Shown piece after piece: positions 51,378 to 60,881 of a DNA stretch of 64,000 nucleotides. A model generated the notes under the pieces. It was not told where the DNA came from. It saw only the letters and a program-made list of their open reading frames with translations, and did not search any database. Source of the stretch: Serinus canaria. Lineage: Eukaryota; Chordata; Aves; Passeriformes; Fringillidae. A program made the position numbers and the translations under genes. The stretch spans positions 35,899,245 through 35,963,244 of the forward strand of contig NC_066316.1 of the NCBI RefSeq assembly GCF_022539315.1. The letters are read 5' to 3'. Position 1 is the stretch's first letter; each line of letters begins with the position of its first letter.

Positions 51378-52425
51378 GCCACCAACAGCTCCATCATTCC
51401 CCTCCCCAGCTGGACAGGGGAGAGAAAATGAAAGCTCGTGGGTCGAGATAAAGACAGAGAGAGATCACTCACCAGTCACTGTCATGGGCAAAACAGACTC
51501 GATTCAGTGAAAAGGAAATTAATTTTTAAAAATTATATCAGAGTGAGACAATGAGAAATAAAAGCAAAATATTAAAATACCTCGCCCCTACCCCTCCCAT
51601 CTTCCGTGGTTCAACTTCACTCCTGAGTTCCTCTACCTGCTCCCCTTCCTGCAGCACAGAGGGATGGGGAATGGAGGTTGCAGCCAGCTGAGCATGCACT
51701 GTCTCTGCTGCTCCTTCCTCCTCAAGGGCAGGACACCTCACTGTTCTCCAGCCCCAGTGTGGATTCCCTCCCAGAGGAGACAGTCCTCCACAAGCTTCTC
51801 CAATGTGAATCCTTCTCACAGGCTGCAGTGCTTCATGAACTGCTCCAGTGTGGGTCCCTTTCCAAGGGTGCAGTCCTTCAAGAACAGGCTGCTCCAGCAT
51901 GGGTTCCCCGTGGGATCACAAGTCCTGCCAGAAAACCTGCTCCAGTGTGGGCTCTTCTCTCTGTGGTTCCACAGGTCCTGCCAGGAGCCTACTCCAGTGT
52001 GGGTTTCCCACAGGGTCACAGACTGATTTTGGGCATCCACCTGCTCTGGCATGGACCACAGGGGACTGCAGGGGGACAGCTGCATCATGGTCTATGCCAT
52101 GGGCTGCAGGGGAGTCTCTTCTCCACTGACAGAAGCATCTCCTCCCCCTCCTTCTGCACTGACCCTGGTGTCTGCAGAGCTGTTCCCCTGACATATTCTC
52201 ACTCCTCTCTCTGTCTGGAATTGCACCTTTTCTTACTTTCTTAAATCTGTTACCCCATAGGAGCTACCACCATTGCTATGAACTGGCCTTAGCAGGCAGC
52301 AGGTCTGTCTTGGAGCTTCTGGGCATTGGCTCTGTCAGACATGGGGGAAGCTCCTGGCAGCTTCTCACAGAAGCCACCCTTGAGGCTCCTCCACTACCAA
52401 AACCTGGCCACACAAACCCAGTACA
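51378..52425 (-). mobile_element. Long LTR (about 1.05 kb) of avian endogenous retrovirus
   Basis: Read on the - strand it starts TGTACTGGGTTTGTGTGGCC and contains AGAAGCTGCCAGGAGCTTCC. It runs to a 3' part with CTCGACCCACGAGC and CCCCTGTCCAGCTGGGG, matching an avian LTR family I recall well, probably ERVL-related. The middle holds about seven irregular copies of a block with CTCCAGTGTGGGTTCC (+ strand), a known kind of internal repeat in this LTR. The last 40 or so bases of the 3' end seem to be missing near 51378. There is no adjacent internal region. Confidence 0.85.
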
Positions 52426-53829
52426 AACATGCACCTCTATTCTCTTTGCTTTGTAAGCTCAGTGAAAGGCTGGACTCCTCCCCATGAAACTCCTCCTCCC
52501 TCATCGGGCCCCTGCCCCCACATTCAGTCAGCACTGTTTTTGTGGAAGCCTCAAAATGACCTCCTCTTGGGTAGCTCCAGCTCTCCCCTCCATCTCCCAC
52601 CACCTGTCAGGCACTTGCCACAAGTCAGCTCCCCGTGGGAGGTTATTCTCTCTGCCACATCTCTGCCCTCCCCTTTCCCTTCCCTCGCTTGACCACCATG
52701 CCTTTTGGACACTCTTCTTTATCTTGCTCTCCAGACTCTAGAATGGGTGGTATAAAATTGTGTTCTTGTCCTCTGTCTCCTCTATGCCTTATCTCCATGT
52801 AATCCCTACCACAAACATAAATTCACCTGCCAAGCAGCTTAAAAACCCAATGCTCTATTCAGATGAATCTCTAAAAGAGACATCCATCCAACCAAAAGTA
52901 AACAGGTACAGCATAGATGTCTCTACCTACAATGCCACCTAGGCTCCGATTACAGCTAATCCTATGGGAGGTATCCAAAGCCTCCCAAAGGACAGGCCCT
53001 CAGGAAAAAGCTGTTTCCTTTCCCCACCTAAAAGGGGAGTCCATCTGAATGGATTGATGACTACACAGTAGACACTTTAAACTGGGCAAGATGCATCATA
53101 AATCCTTTTTTCCAAACACTCCTTGCTCAGCTCCCTGATGCCTGCTCAGATAAGCCTTGCTGTCAGTTGAAGCCCAAGCTTGGCTAAGCCAGCTGAGTTC
53201 ATCCCACGGCCCCTCAGCTGCTGTTTAGGCCACTGTTCACTTATGCCTGTGACAGGGGGGACAGCTTTGGTCCAGACTTCTCCTCGTGTCCTTATTCAGA
53301 TCATACCCAAACCTTGAAAGCGCTGTTCCACAAATAATTCCTGACATGAAGCCCTTCTGTCTCCATGCGTGGAGCTAAGGCTCTCATCCATGCTGAACTG
53401 CCACTTTGAACTGTGAATTGTGACAAGTGCCAAAGCACTTGTCCTTCCCTCAGTAAATGCAGCCCTGTCCTGCACACAATCACTCTACATGTCTTTGTGA
53501 AGGATATGGGTCTGGCTGGTCCTCTGGTGCTGCCATGCCTATCTTTGCATTTCTCCCTTAGCTCCCTGCTCTCTGTCACATCAGATGAGAGCCACCTGTC
53601 CTCGCTTTGGAGCCCACCCCAGATCTGTCTCTCACGTGTAACAGGCAGCTCTGCCATCACCCATCAGCTGGTGACCAGGGCCAGGCTTCCTTCTCTGCAG
53701 GCAAATTCTGTCTCACTGACACCCTGGGACTTGTGCACAGCCTCCCCCCACCCTGGTCAGGGGCCGGGCTGGCCTGTGCAATCCTCATGGTGGGCTCCTT
53801 CTCCCTGACCTGTGCTCTTGTATGATACA
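52426..53829. other. Intergenic DNA
   Basis: Positions 52430-52740 and 53300-53820 are GC-richer with open frames up to 131 codons on opposite strands. No family is recognised and no gene is supported. Confidence 0.45.
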
Positions 53830-54566
53830 AATTAATAGATCTAAAATGGCAACAGCAGCCACCAAGTCACAAAAAAGATTTGCATGATAGTATAAAGAAT
53901 GGCGACTCAACATTAAGAGTGTGAAAAGTGCATATTATATGGCTCTGAAATGATATGCATATTATATGGCAGCTATTTACTATATGTATTATGTTGTATT
54001 GATTAGTAGTACTGTATTAACATTTTAATAGTATGGTAAATGTAGTTTTGTAGTTAAAATGTAACTTTTGTAGTTAAAACAGAAACTATGTATGTGGGAT
54101 TTTTTTTTAAGAAAGGAATGAGGTAATCGCACTGAGATAGCAGCCACAGGACACACAAATCTTTCAGAGAAAGACAATTTATTGCTCCATTATCAGGAGA
54201 AACAAACTTCTCCCCGCCTTGCTCAGCCCTGAAGATGCCATCGGGATTAAGAGGAAGAAGTTGACACTGACCAGACAGAATCCTGTTTTTGAATGGAATT
54301 TATGCATCATGTATGAGGTGCATGAATATGCAACAGGCTATTGCTTTTAAGGGTTAATCCTCTGTTAACATGTGTCCTTTTTCAGGCTTATGCTGCCCAG
54401 GAAAAGGTACCCAGACTGTCCATAACTCTTTGTTTTTATTGTCTCATATTGTCCTAATCCAAATTGTTCAAATTTTTATTACTCTAATTATATTACTATT
54501 TTTATAACTATTTCATTACTATTAAACTATAAAAATTCTAAAAACAAGTGACTGGTGTTTTTCACA
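53830..54566 (+). mobile_element. Probable solo LTR, passerine endogenous retrovirus
   Basis: The 3' part is clearly recognisable from songbird LTRs: AAGACAATTTATTGCTCC, GGCTATTGCTTTTAAGGG, GGGCTT-like TATGCTGCCCAGGAAAAGG, an ATTAAA signal at 54531-54536 and the terminal GTGTTTTTCACA (end 54566). The left part with ATGGCGACTCA and a duplicated GCATATTATATGGC (53931 and 53957) also resembles the family, but the true 5' end is uncertain (perhaps 53819). No target-site duplication or internal region was found. The insert ends about 0.8 kb before the AHCTF1 CpG island. Confidence 0.75.
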
Positions 54567-54667
54567 AGAGGCATAGCTGTAATTTAGGTATAATGTATGC
54601 TGGGAGAAATTAAATGCCTTTGCCACCCCTTTGATGATGCTGCCACTTCTTAGAAGCATTGCACATT

Positions 54668-54762
54668 TCATAGAGTCATAGAATGGCTTGGGTTGGAAGG
54701 GACTTGAAAGATCACCTTGTTCCAACATCCCTGCCATGGGCAGGGATGCCTTCCATTATACT
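54668..54762 (-). mobile_element. CR1 LINE 3' end, antisense
   Basis: TCATAGAGTCATAGAATGG is followed by TTGGGTTGGAAGGGACTTG and CCTGCCATGGGCAGGGATGCC. This is the reverse complement of the CR1 3' terminus, truncated to about 95 bp. Confidence 0.93.
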
Positions 54763-55029
54763 ATTTGCATTTTTTAATTTTTTTTTTAAAGTCAAAGAAT
54801 GTTTTGGCCACATTAAAATACACACACTGAAAGGAGTAGCATTAAACTTGCACTTTTGACTTCATACTTTTTCTCCTTTCAGTGACTAACTGCATAACAT
54901 TAATTTTATATTAATTTGTTGGGTTTTTACATACAATTTCTTACTAAAATTAAGATGAAAACGGCAGCTAAATAGCCTACCCCTTTAAATTAAATCCTTT
55001 TAAATGGGTGACCTAATGACTGGCACTAC

Positions 55030-55354
55030 TTGAAGTGAACCTACAAGAAAGATGGACGGGGACTTTTTACAAGAGCATGACAGGAGAAGGGGGAATGGAT
55101 CCAAAGAGTTCAGGTTTATATTAGATAGTGGGAGGAAGTCTTTTACTTCTACTTTCACCTTTGTGAAGGTGACGAGGCCCTGAAACAGGTTGTCCAGAGA
55201 AGCTGTGGATGCTCCATTCCTGGAAGTGTTCAAGGCCAGGCTGAAAAGGGCTTTCAGCAACCTGGTCCAGTGGGAGGTGTCCCCGCCCGTGGCAGTGGAG
55301 CTGTAACTCGATGATCTTTAGAGTCCCAACCCAAACCATTCTGTGATTCAATGA
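55030..55354 (+). mobile_element. CR1 LINE 3' end, sense
   Basis: Motifs in CR1 sense order are CCTACAAGAAAGATGG, GACTTTTTACAAGAGCATGA, GGTTTATATTAGATAGTGGG, GTTGTCCAGAGAAGCTGTGG, GTTCAAGGCCAGGCTG, and the 3' terminus CCAACCCAAACCATTCTGTG ending with ATTCAATG. It lies immediately upstream of the AHCTF1 CpG island and opposite in orientation to the CR1 at 54668-54762. Confidence 0.93.
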
Positions 55355-55461
55355 AATCTAGACAGACCGCGGAGGGAAGGCGGAGGAGCGGGTGAGCGGC
55401 TCCTGCCATGAGACAGGTACAGGTAGGCAGGGCCAGCTTTGCCCCTGCCGGCGGCTCCCCC

Positions 55462-55597
55462 GAGGTGCGGGGCAGGAGAGCAGAGCCGTCCCCCCGAGGT
55501 GCGGGGCAGGAGAGCACTGCCGTTCCCAGGAGGTGCGGGGCAGGAGAGCACAGCCGTCCCCAGGAGGTGCGGGGCAGGAGAGCAGAGCCGTTCCCAC
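55462..55597 (+). repeat. 34-bp tandem repeat, 4 copies, in AHCTF1 island
   Basis: GAGGTGCGGGGCAGGAGAGC begins at 55462, 55496, 55530 and 55564, an exact 34-bp period. The rest of each unit is A(G/C)(A/T)GCCGT(C/T)CCC plus two to four bases. Copies differ by a few substitutions. It lies 100-200 bp upstream of the promoter motif cluster. Confidence 0.95.
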
Positions 55598-55636
55598 GGA
55601 CGGGCTCTGCAGGGTGCCGGTCCTACCGGCCCAGGA

Positions 55637-55656
55637 ACTACCGCTCCCGGCGTGCC
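55637..55656 (+). promoter_or_regulatory. SBS/ZNF143-like site, forward
   Basis: ACTACCGCTCCCGGCGTGCC agrees at about 15 of 20 positions with the ZNF143/Staf SBS consensus (ACTACAA.TCCCAGCATGCC type, recalled). Such sites are frequent close to starts of broadly expressed genes. Confidence 0.55.
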
Positions 55657-55705
55657 TCGCGACAGACAGCACCAACCGGGGCGGGAGCGGAAGCGGCTGC
55701 CGCGC

Positions 55706-55725
55706 GGGACGCCGGGATCCGTAGT
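55706..55725 (-). promoter_or_regulatory. SBS/ZNF143-like site, reverse
   Basis: The reverse complement reads ACTACGGATCCCGGCGTCCC, which fits the conserved promoter motif ACTAYRNNNCCCR completely. With the site at 55637 it forms an inverted pair about 50 bp apart. Confidence 0.6.
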
Positions 55726-55768
55726 CCAGAGGCCGCCGCCGCCAGCGTCCGGGGCCGTGTCCCGCGCA

Positions 55769-55785
55769 TTTGAAAATTCCCGCGG
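55769..55785 (+). promoter_or_regulatory. CHR/E2F-like cell-cycle motif pair
   Basis: TTTGAA (55769-55774) equals the cell-cycle genes homology region core, and TTCCCGCGG (55777-55785) fits an E2F site. The pair is compact and close to the expected start. Cell-cycle control is inferred only from these motifs. Confidence 0.4.
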
Positions 55786-55799
55786 AGGTTCGCTGCGGA

Positions 55800-55809
55800 T
55801 CTCGCGAGA
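55800..55809. promoter_or_regulatory. TCTCGCGAGA palindrome (BANP-type CGCG element)
   Basis: A perfect 10-bp TCTCGCGAGA is known from TATA-less CpG-island promoters and reported as a BANP-binding motif. It lies just before the first candidate splice donor (55855), consistent with a start site close by. Confidence 0.65.
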
Positions 55810-56186
55810 ACTCGGCCCGTTCCCCCCCATCCCGTCCCGCCCCCCGCGCGGCGGGTGAGCGAGCGAGGTGGGTGCGCGGGCGCGCGGGGCCGAGCCGTGC
55901 CGGGCCGTGCCGTTGTCGCCGCTGCGGGAGGGAGATGCCACCGGCACCGGCACGTACCGGGAGCGCGGGCTCAGCTGGGCTGGGGGCAGCGGCGCGGACA
56001 GGAGGAGGCGGCGGAGGTGGTGGCAGCGGCGACCCCCGCCCGCCTGTCTGCCTTCGTTCCTCCCTTTCTTCCTTCTCCTCCGTACCAGCGGGTACCGGGC
56101 GCTCCCGAGCCGCATAGGCCGGCACCGGCGCTGGCGCAGCGCGGGCCCGCGGGGGCCTCGGGCGGGCCCGGCCGCCCGTCCCTTAT
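55810..56186 (+). other. AHCTF1: Probable AHCTF1 non-coding exon 1
   Basis: A strong donor, TTAT|GTAAGT, ends this segment at 56186. The left limit is only a guess from promoter motif position. An alternative shorter exon could end at 55854 (GCGG|GTGAGC). Exon 2 begins with TGA in frame with the ATG, so no protein can extend upstream in this frame. Confidence 0.45.
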
Positions 56187-59100
56187 GTAAGTGACCCCCG
56201 AGCTGCGGCGCCGTGTCCGCCACACGTGCCTCGGCCCCCGGCGGCGGGGGAGGCCCGGGCGGCGCGGCCTGGGCAGCGCGCATGGGAGGCTCTGCAGCCG
56301 GGAGGCTCCGTCAGGCTGGGGGGCGTGGGAGATGTGGCGGCTGCCGCCAAGAGCTTTTCCTCCTGCCCGGCCACCCGCGCACGCCCTCTGTTCTCGCCCC
56401 TTCGGCCGTGTTTTTGGAGGGCTTTTCTTCACTTCTTTCTGATTCCGCCTCCCCCTCCCCCGCCGGGCTTCGTGGTTGTATTCCATGAGGAGGCGGGAAA
56501 TGCGCTCTGTTCGTAGAGCGGCGATTGCGGGACGTAGGATGGGTACAGTGGGGAGGCCACAGCTTTGGAAGAATCCAGTGCGATCTGTGGGGCGTCTCTG
56601 GGTCTTTGCACCAAGCAAAACATCGCAAAGCAGAGTTGCTGCTGGCTTAAACAAAACTGCTCGGTGCCTTCCTTAATAAACTGTGAGTCCATGTCTGGAG
56701 CTTCTGCCAATAGAATGCTTGTTGTCAGTCTTTCAGGTCTAGTGATTGCTTCCTCATCGTGTCTGGGGAAATTGGAGGAAACTGAGGGACTTGTTTGTGT
56801 CGGGATGGCTGCACCCCTTTGGGGTATAGGGCTGAGCATGGCCGTGCAGGTGGCTTTGCAGGGCCCGTCGGTCTGGCTGGTTGTGTCAGCCTTGGATGGC
56901 AGCTGTCCCATCCACTTGGGCACACAGCTCTGAATCCTGGGGAGGACAGCTCCTCATTCACGTGCTGCCTCATCTCTCCTTCCTGCATCCATTTGCCTGG
57001 GATTGGCTTTTTCAAGCATGATGAAGTTTCAGTGAATTTTACATCTTCTGCCTAGTAAGGCGTCGGACATAGTTTTGGAGAAGCAGTGGTGACAGCCCTT
57101 TCCTGGTGTGGTGCTGGTTTGGTGGAGAGAATAGAATCCTTAAATTGGCGAGAGAGAGTCACCCTGTTGCATAGGTTACAGGTGTTTCTGTAGTAGGTCT
57201 TGTCAGGTTGCTGGTTGTAAAAACCTGTTGGAGAATTAAATGTTCCAAATCCACCTGGATACAGCCTTGGACAGCCTGCTCTAGGTGATGGCTCGAGCAC
57301 AGTGTTTAGAAGAGATGTCTGTGCGTGATTCTGGCAGATCTTTCTCTTTGTTGTGATTCTGGAATTTGTGCTGGGAAGGGCCAGCAGTGGGATGGCATAC
57401 CAGTGTGGTATGCTGGAAATGTCTTCCAAAAGAGTAGAACAAAGGAGCAAATATGGAGATGAGAGATGGCAGCAAGGTCTCTCTTTTGATGTCAGTGAAG
57501 TGAACATGTCCTGTGAAATCTTGTCTTCAGCTGTGACTGACCATATTTTTTAGCTTTTTCTTCAGTGAGCCTATAACGTTGTTGGCCTTTTAAACTGATT
57601 TTCGTGGAATACCATCAGTCATAGTTGACATCTCAGAACTCTGACTTGGCTGTATGTAATTCTGCTTGAACACACAATTTCTCTTTCTTTTCCCTCCTTC
57701 CCTCTCCCCCCTCTCAAGCTTTTTAATCCAAAAATTTATGACATTTTTGTCTTTGGAAATAGTTCATGCTGCTTGGAAGTTATAAGTTCCTAGGGTGAAA
57801 AAGAATGGTAATTTTGGCAATTTGCACACAGACTGCATTGCTATAGGATACAGCTGGGAGGCTGAATTCTGGTTTATTCCTGAAAGTGGAGTAAGCATGT
57901 GGCATTTTACCCTAATCTGGTTTCTAACAGAAATAAGAATGTGATTGTAGTTATTGTTTCACAGAGTGCTGAAATGCAGTTGCTGTTGGATATACCTCTT
58001 AAGGTTGAGAGGCTTTGTGCCTCTAATTTAGATCTAAGTATTTGCCCTCTGTTTTGATTTCCTAGCAGTTCTTGGTTTAACTTAGCAACATGATGCAAGG
58101 AAAGCATCCTTATAGAGAGGTCAGTATATATTGTTCATAATTTTTTAGACAGTTTCTCAGCCTTGTTCCATGCCTGATTTCTGAAAACAAAAAAAAGTGT
58201 TTAAAATGGTCATTGCCTTACTGGAGCAAAACTGAGCATGCCTGATGCTCTGGTATTTTCATTTTCTACAGAAATGGTTTAGGTCTTGGAGTTCTACTTA
58301 TTTCATGGTGCTTACTGGTGTTCATGGATGGATTTTTTTAGTATTGTGGGCAGGAGTATGCTGTGTTAACATATGAGATTTCCATCAGGGAAGAATTCTT
58401 TTTAGGATGGTGCGGAGTTAGTTTTTTAAACTCAAATCTCCCCAGTAGAGGATGTTTCAATTTGATTTCCAGTTTAGCCCCACAAGGTTCTGTGCCCGTG
58501 GCATAGCAGGTAGGCAGTGTCTCAGGCAGGATCACTCAGGGTGACTCATGGAGAGCACTCAGCTGAGAGGTTTCCTTGCATGCTCTTACCTGCCCTAGTG
58601 CAAGATATTTGCTCACTCTTTTCTTAAAACTATCTTGCTATTATTGTGGTATATGGTATTAATAATCATATACTTACCACACAGACATCTCCATTCTTAT
58701 TTACAAAAAAAGAAAAAAATACTCACTACAATAATTCTGGAGTTTTGTACTCTTTTCTAAGATTCCTTAGTATATGTGCTTTGTCAGGTTGGAGAAATGG
58801 GCTGACAGGAACTTTATGTAGTTAAACAAGGGAAAGTACCAAGTCCTGCACTGGGGAGGAACCACCCCAGGCACCAGTGTGTGCAGGGGCCTGACCAGCT
58901 GGACTGGGACACCCAGTTGGCCATGAGCCATCACTGTGTCCCTGCAGCAAAGAAGGCTGATGGTATCCTGCCTGGGCTCATGAGGAAGAACCTTTGCCAG
59001 CAGGTGAAGGGAGGTGATCTTTCCTCTAGTACTGCACTGGTGAGTCCTCAGCTGGAATGCTGTGTCAGCTCTAGATGAGAGATGAAGGTACTGGAGAGAG

Positions 59101-60754
59101 TGCAGTGAAGGGCCACGAAGATGGTTAGAGGAGATTTGGAGCAGCTCTTCTCTGACAAAAGCCAGACTGAGACTGTTCAGCCTGGAGAAGAGAAGGCTCA
59201 GGGCTTCTCATCAATGCACATAAATACCTGAAGGGAGGTAAAGCAGATGGAGCCAGGAACATTCCAGTGGTGCCCAGTGATAGGAGCGCGAGCACACGCT
59301 GAAACGTTTCAAAGATGCTATTCATCAACCAGATGTGTCTGAATTAGTATTTGGTATTATGGGTTACTCCTAAAATATATCCACTAAATTGCAATTGAAC
59401 TAAGCAAGAATGCTGGTCAAATTGTGAGGCCTTTTACTCTCTGGAGCCCCTGGATACCATGCAGAAGTTGTCACTTGAAACTGATGGCAAGTACCAAAAG
59501 AGAAACTCAGCAAAACTACTGCAAGTGACTTGTCCCACTTGGAACCTGATCTGTGCTAGTAGTGAATGCTGGCTAAGTGGTCAGGCTGTCTGGCTGCAGT
59601 ACTGGCTTTGCCATCAGCAACATTTTTGTCAAAATGTTGACTTGGGCTTAGTGCAGGACCCTGACTTACCCTTCTGTGCCTCACGCGCTCGTTGTCCTGC
59701 TGGCAGCAGATACGGGAGCGCAACCCAGCACTAGTGACCTGTGTATAATACCTTGAGATGTCATGAAGAAAGCAGTTCTGTTTGAACAAGACAGCTGAAT
59801 TTGTCTTGTCTGTCAGAGACCTTTTCTGTAAGCCAGATGACTTGCAAAACATAAATACTTCAAGTAATTTGTATTTCCGTGCATTTGGATTATCTCATGT
59901 TTCACCGCCTGTTTAATCCTGTAAATTAGTTCAGCTCTTCAGTTTCTCCAGAAAAAAAAACCAGTCTTGACATAGTGAAATGTAAACTCCCGTAGAGTTC
60001 ACCTGTATGAGCATGAAACTGTCTGGGAGGCCTAGAAATTTTTTCTCTAATACTGCAGAGATGTGATAAGGAAAGGCAATAGGAAGGAAGGGACTGGAAT
60101 AAGAAATATAAAGATTTCAGCAGAGGAAAAAGAATAATATTTTGAAGTGTTGTATAATGTTCACCTCTTAAGTGTATGGCAAAATACTTCTAACTGATGA
60201 GCTGTAAGAGTCAGTATTGCTTGAAAGTATTAGCAGTATGTTTTCTGGAAGAATTTGAAGAAGAATTCGGTCAAGAACGTTGTATTTCTGAATGCCAAAA
60301 ATAAGCATGCAGAAAGTAAACAAGACATGGCTGATCTGTGACATCTACTAGAAGACAATTCACAAAAATAATACTGTATTAAATCAAGGGAAAGTGCAGA
60401 GAGTTATATCTCTTACTGAGAAGCTTTTTAAAATATGATTTTTCTGAGATCACATCTTACTAACCTGTATGAGTAAGCCTGAACTCGGTGAGTTGTTCTG
60501 TTCCCTGTTATTTATCTTGTCCATCCCTCTGTGTCACTTTTTGTTGATCTCATAGGCATCGGTAAAGCTCAAGATTCTCCTTGTGCTCTGCTGTGAGATG
60601 AAAAACTGCCCCCCAAGTGCCATTTCTTTTGAGCGAAAAAGAGCTACAAATGATGCATGGGAGATTTATCACTGCATACTGATGAAGCTTGGGTCAGTCT
60701 CAAAGATATTTACAGCTGACTTGAGTCTCTTTGCCTTTTTTTCTTTCTTTCCAG
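56187..60754 (+). other. AHCTF1: AHCTF1 intron 1
   Basis: 4,568 bp if exon 1 ends at 56186. It runs from GTAAGT to a strong pyrimidine tract and TTTCTTTCCAG. It contains a CR1 fragment at 58785-59305. The rest is AT-rich with no recognised feature. Confidence 0.6.
58785..59305 (+). mobile_element. CR1 LINE fragment, sense, in AHCTF1 intron 1
   Basis: Recognisable CR1 blocks in sense order include AGTACCAAGTCCTGCACT, GACCAGCTGGACTGGGACAC, AGTGCAGTGAAGGGCCACGA, TTCAGCCTGGAGAAGAGAAG and CAGTGGTGCCCAGTGA. The 3' terminal region is absent: the copy stops near 59305, so it is truncated or interrupted at both ends. It is the same segment, in the opposite direction, as part of the CR1 at 702-1125. 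Confidence 0.9.
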
Positions 60755-60881
60755 TGAAGAATGCGAGACCTAACGGCTCAGGTAACGAGCAGTCTGCTGC
60801 AGTTTCCAGAGGTGACTGTTGAGGCACTTGGGGAAGATGAGATCACCCTAGACTCTGCACTGTGTGGGAAGTTTTCTGGAG
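60755..60881 (+). CDS. AHCTF1: AHCTF1 exon 2 (first coding exon)
   Basis: The acceptor TTTCTTTCCAG precedes TGAAGAATGCGAG; the ATG is at 60761. It encodes residues 1-40 plus one base, and the donor is CTGGAG|GTGAGC. The exon opens with an in-frame TGA, so translation must begin here. Confidence 0.95.

Larger units (their letters stand above)
55380..56500 (+). promoter_or_regulatory. AHCTF1: CpG island with AHCTF1 promoter and first exon
   Basis: Very high GC and dense CpG start just after the CR1 and end near 56500. Within it are a 34-bp tandem repeat, paired SBS-like sites, CHR/E2F-like and TCTCGCGAGA motifs (55637-55809), and two candidate splice donors at 55855 (CGG|GTGAGC) and 56187 (TAT|GTAAGT). 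The coding ATG lies about 4.6 kb downstream, so the first exon is probably non-coding. Long open frames on both strands here, up to 311 codons, reflect GC content and do not match any protein I know. Confidence 0.85.

Noticed and set aside
47008..52425. A provirus bounded by the LTRs at 47008 and 51378
   Set aside because: The two LTRs belong to different families and lie in opposite orientation, and I recognise no retroviral gag, pol or env sequence between them.
55348..56654. Antisense frames of 227-311 codons over the AHCTF1 CpG island
   Set aside because: They cross the 34-bp repeat and promoter motifs; composition is that of random CpG-rich DNA. A divergent transcript is possible but no protein is supported.
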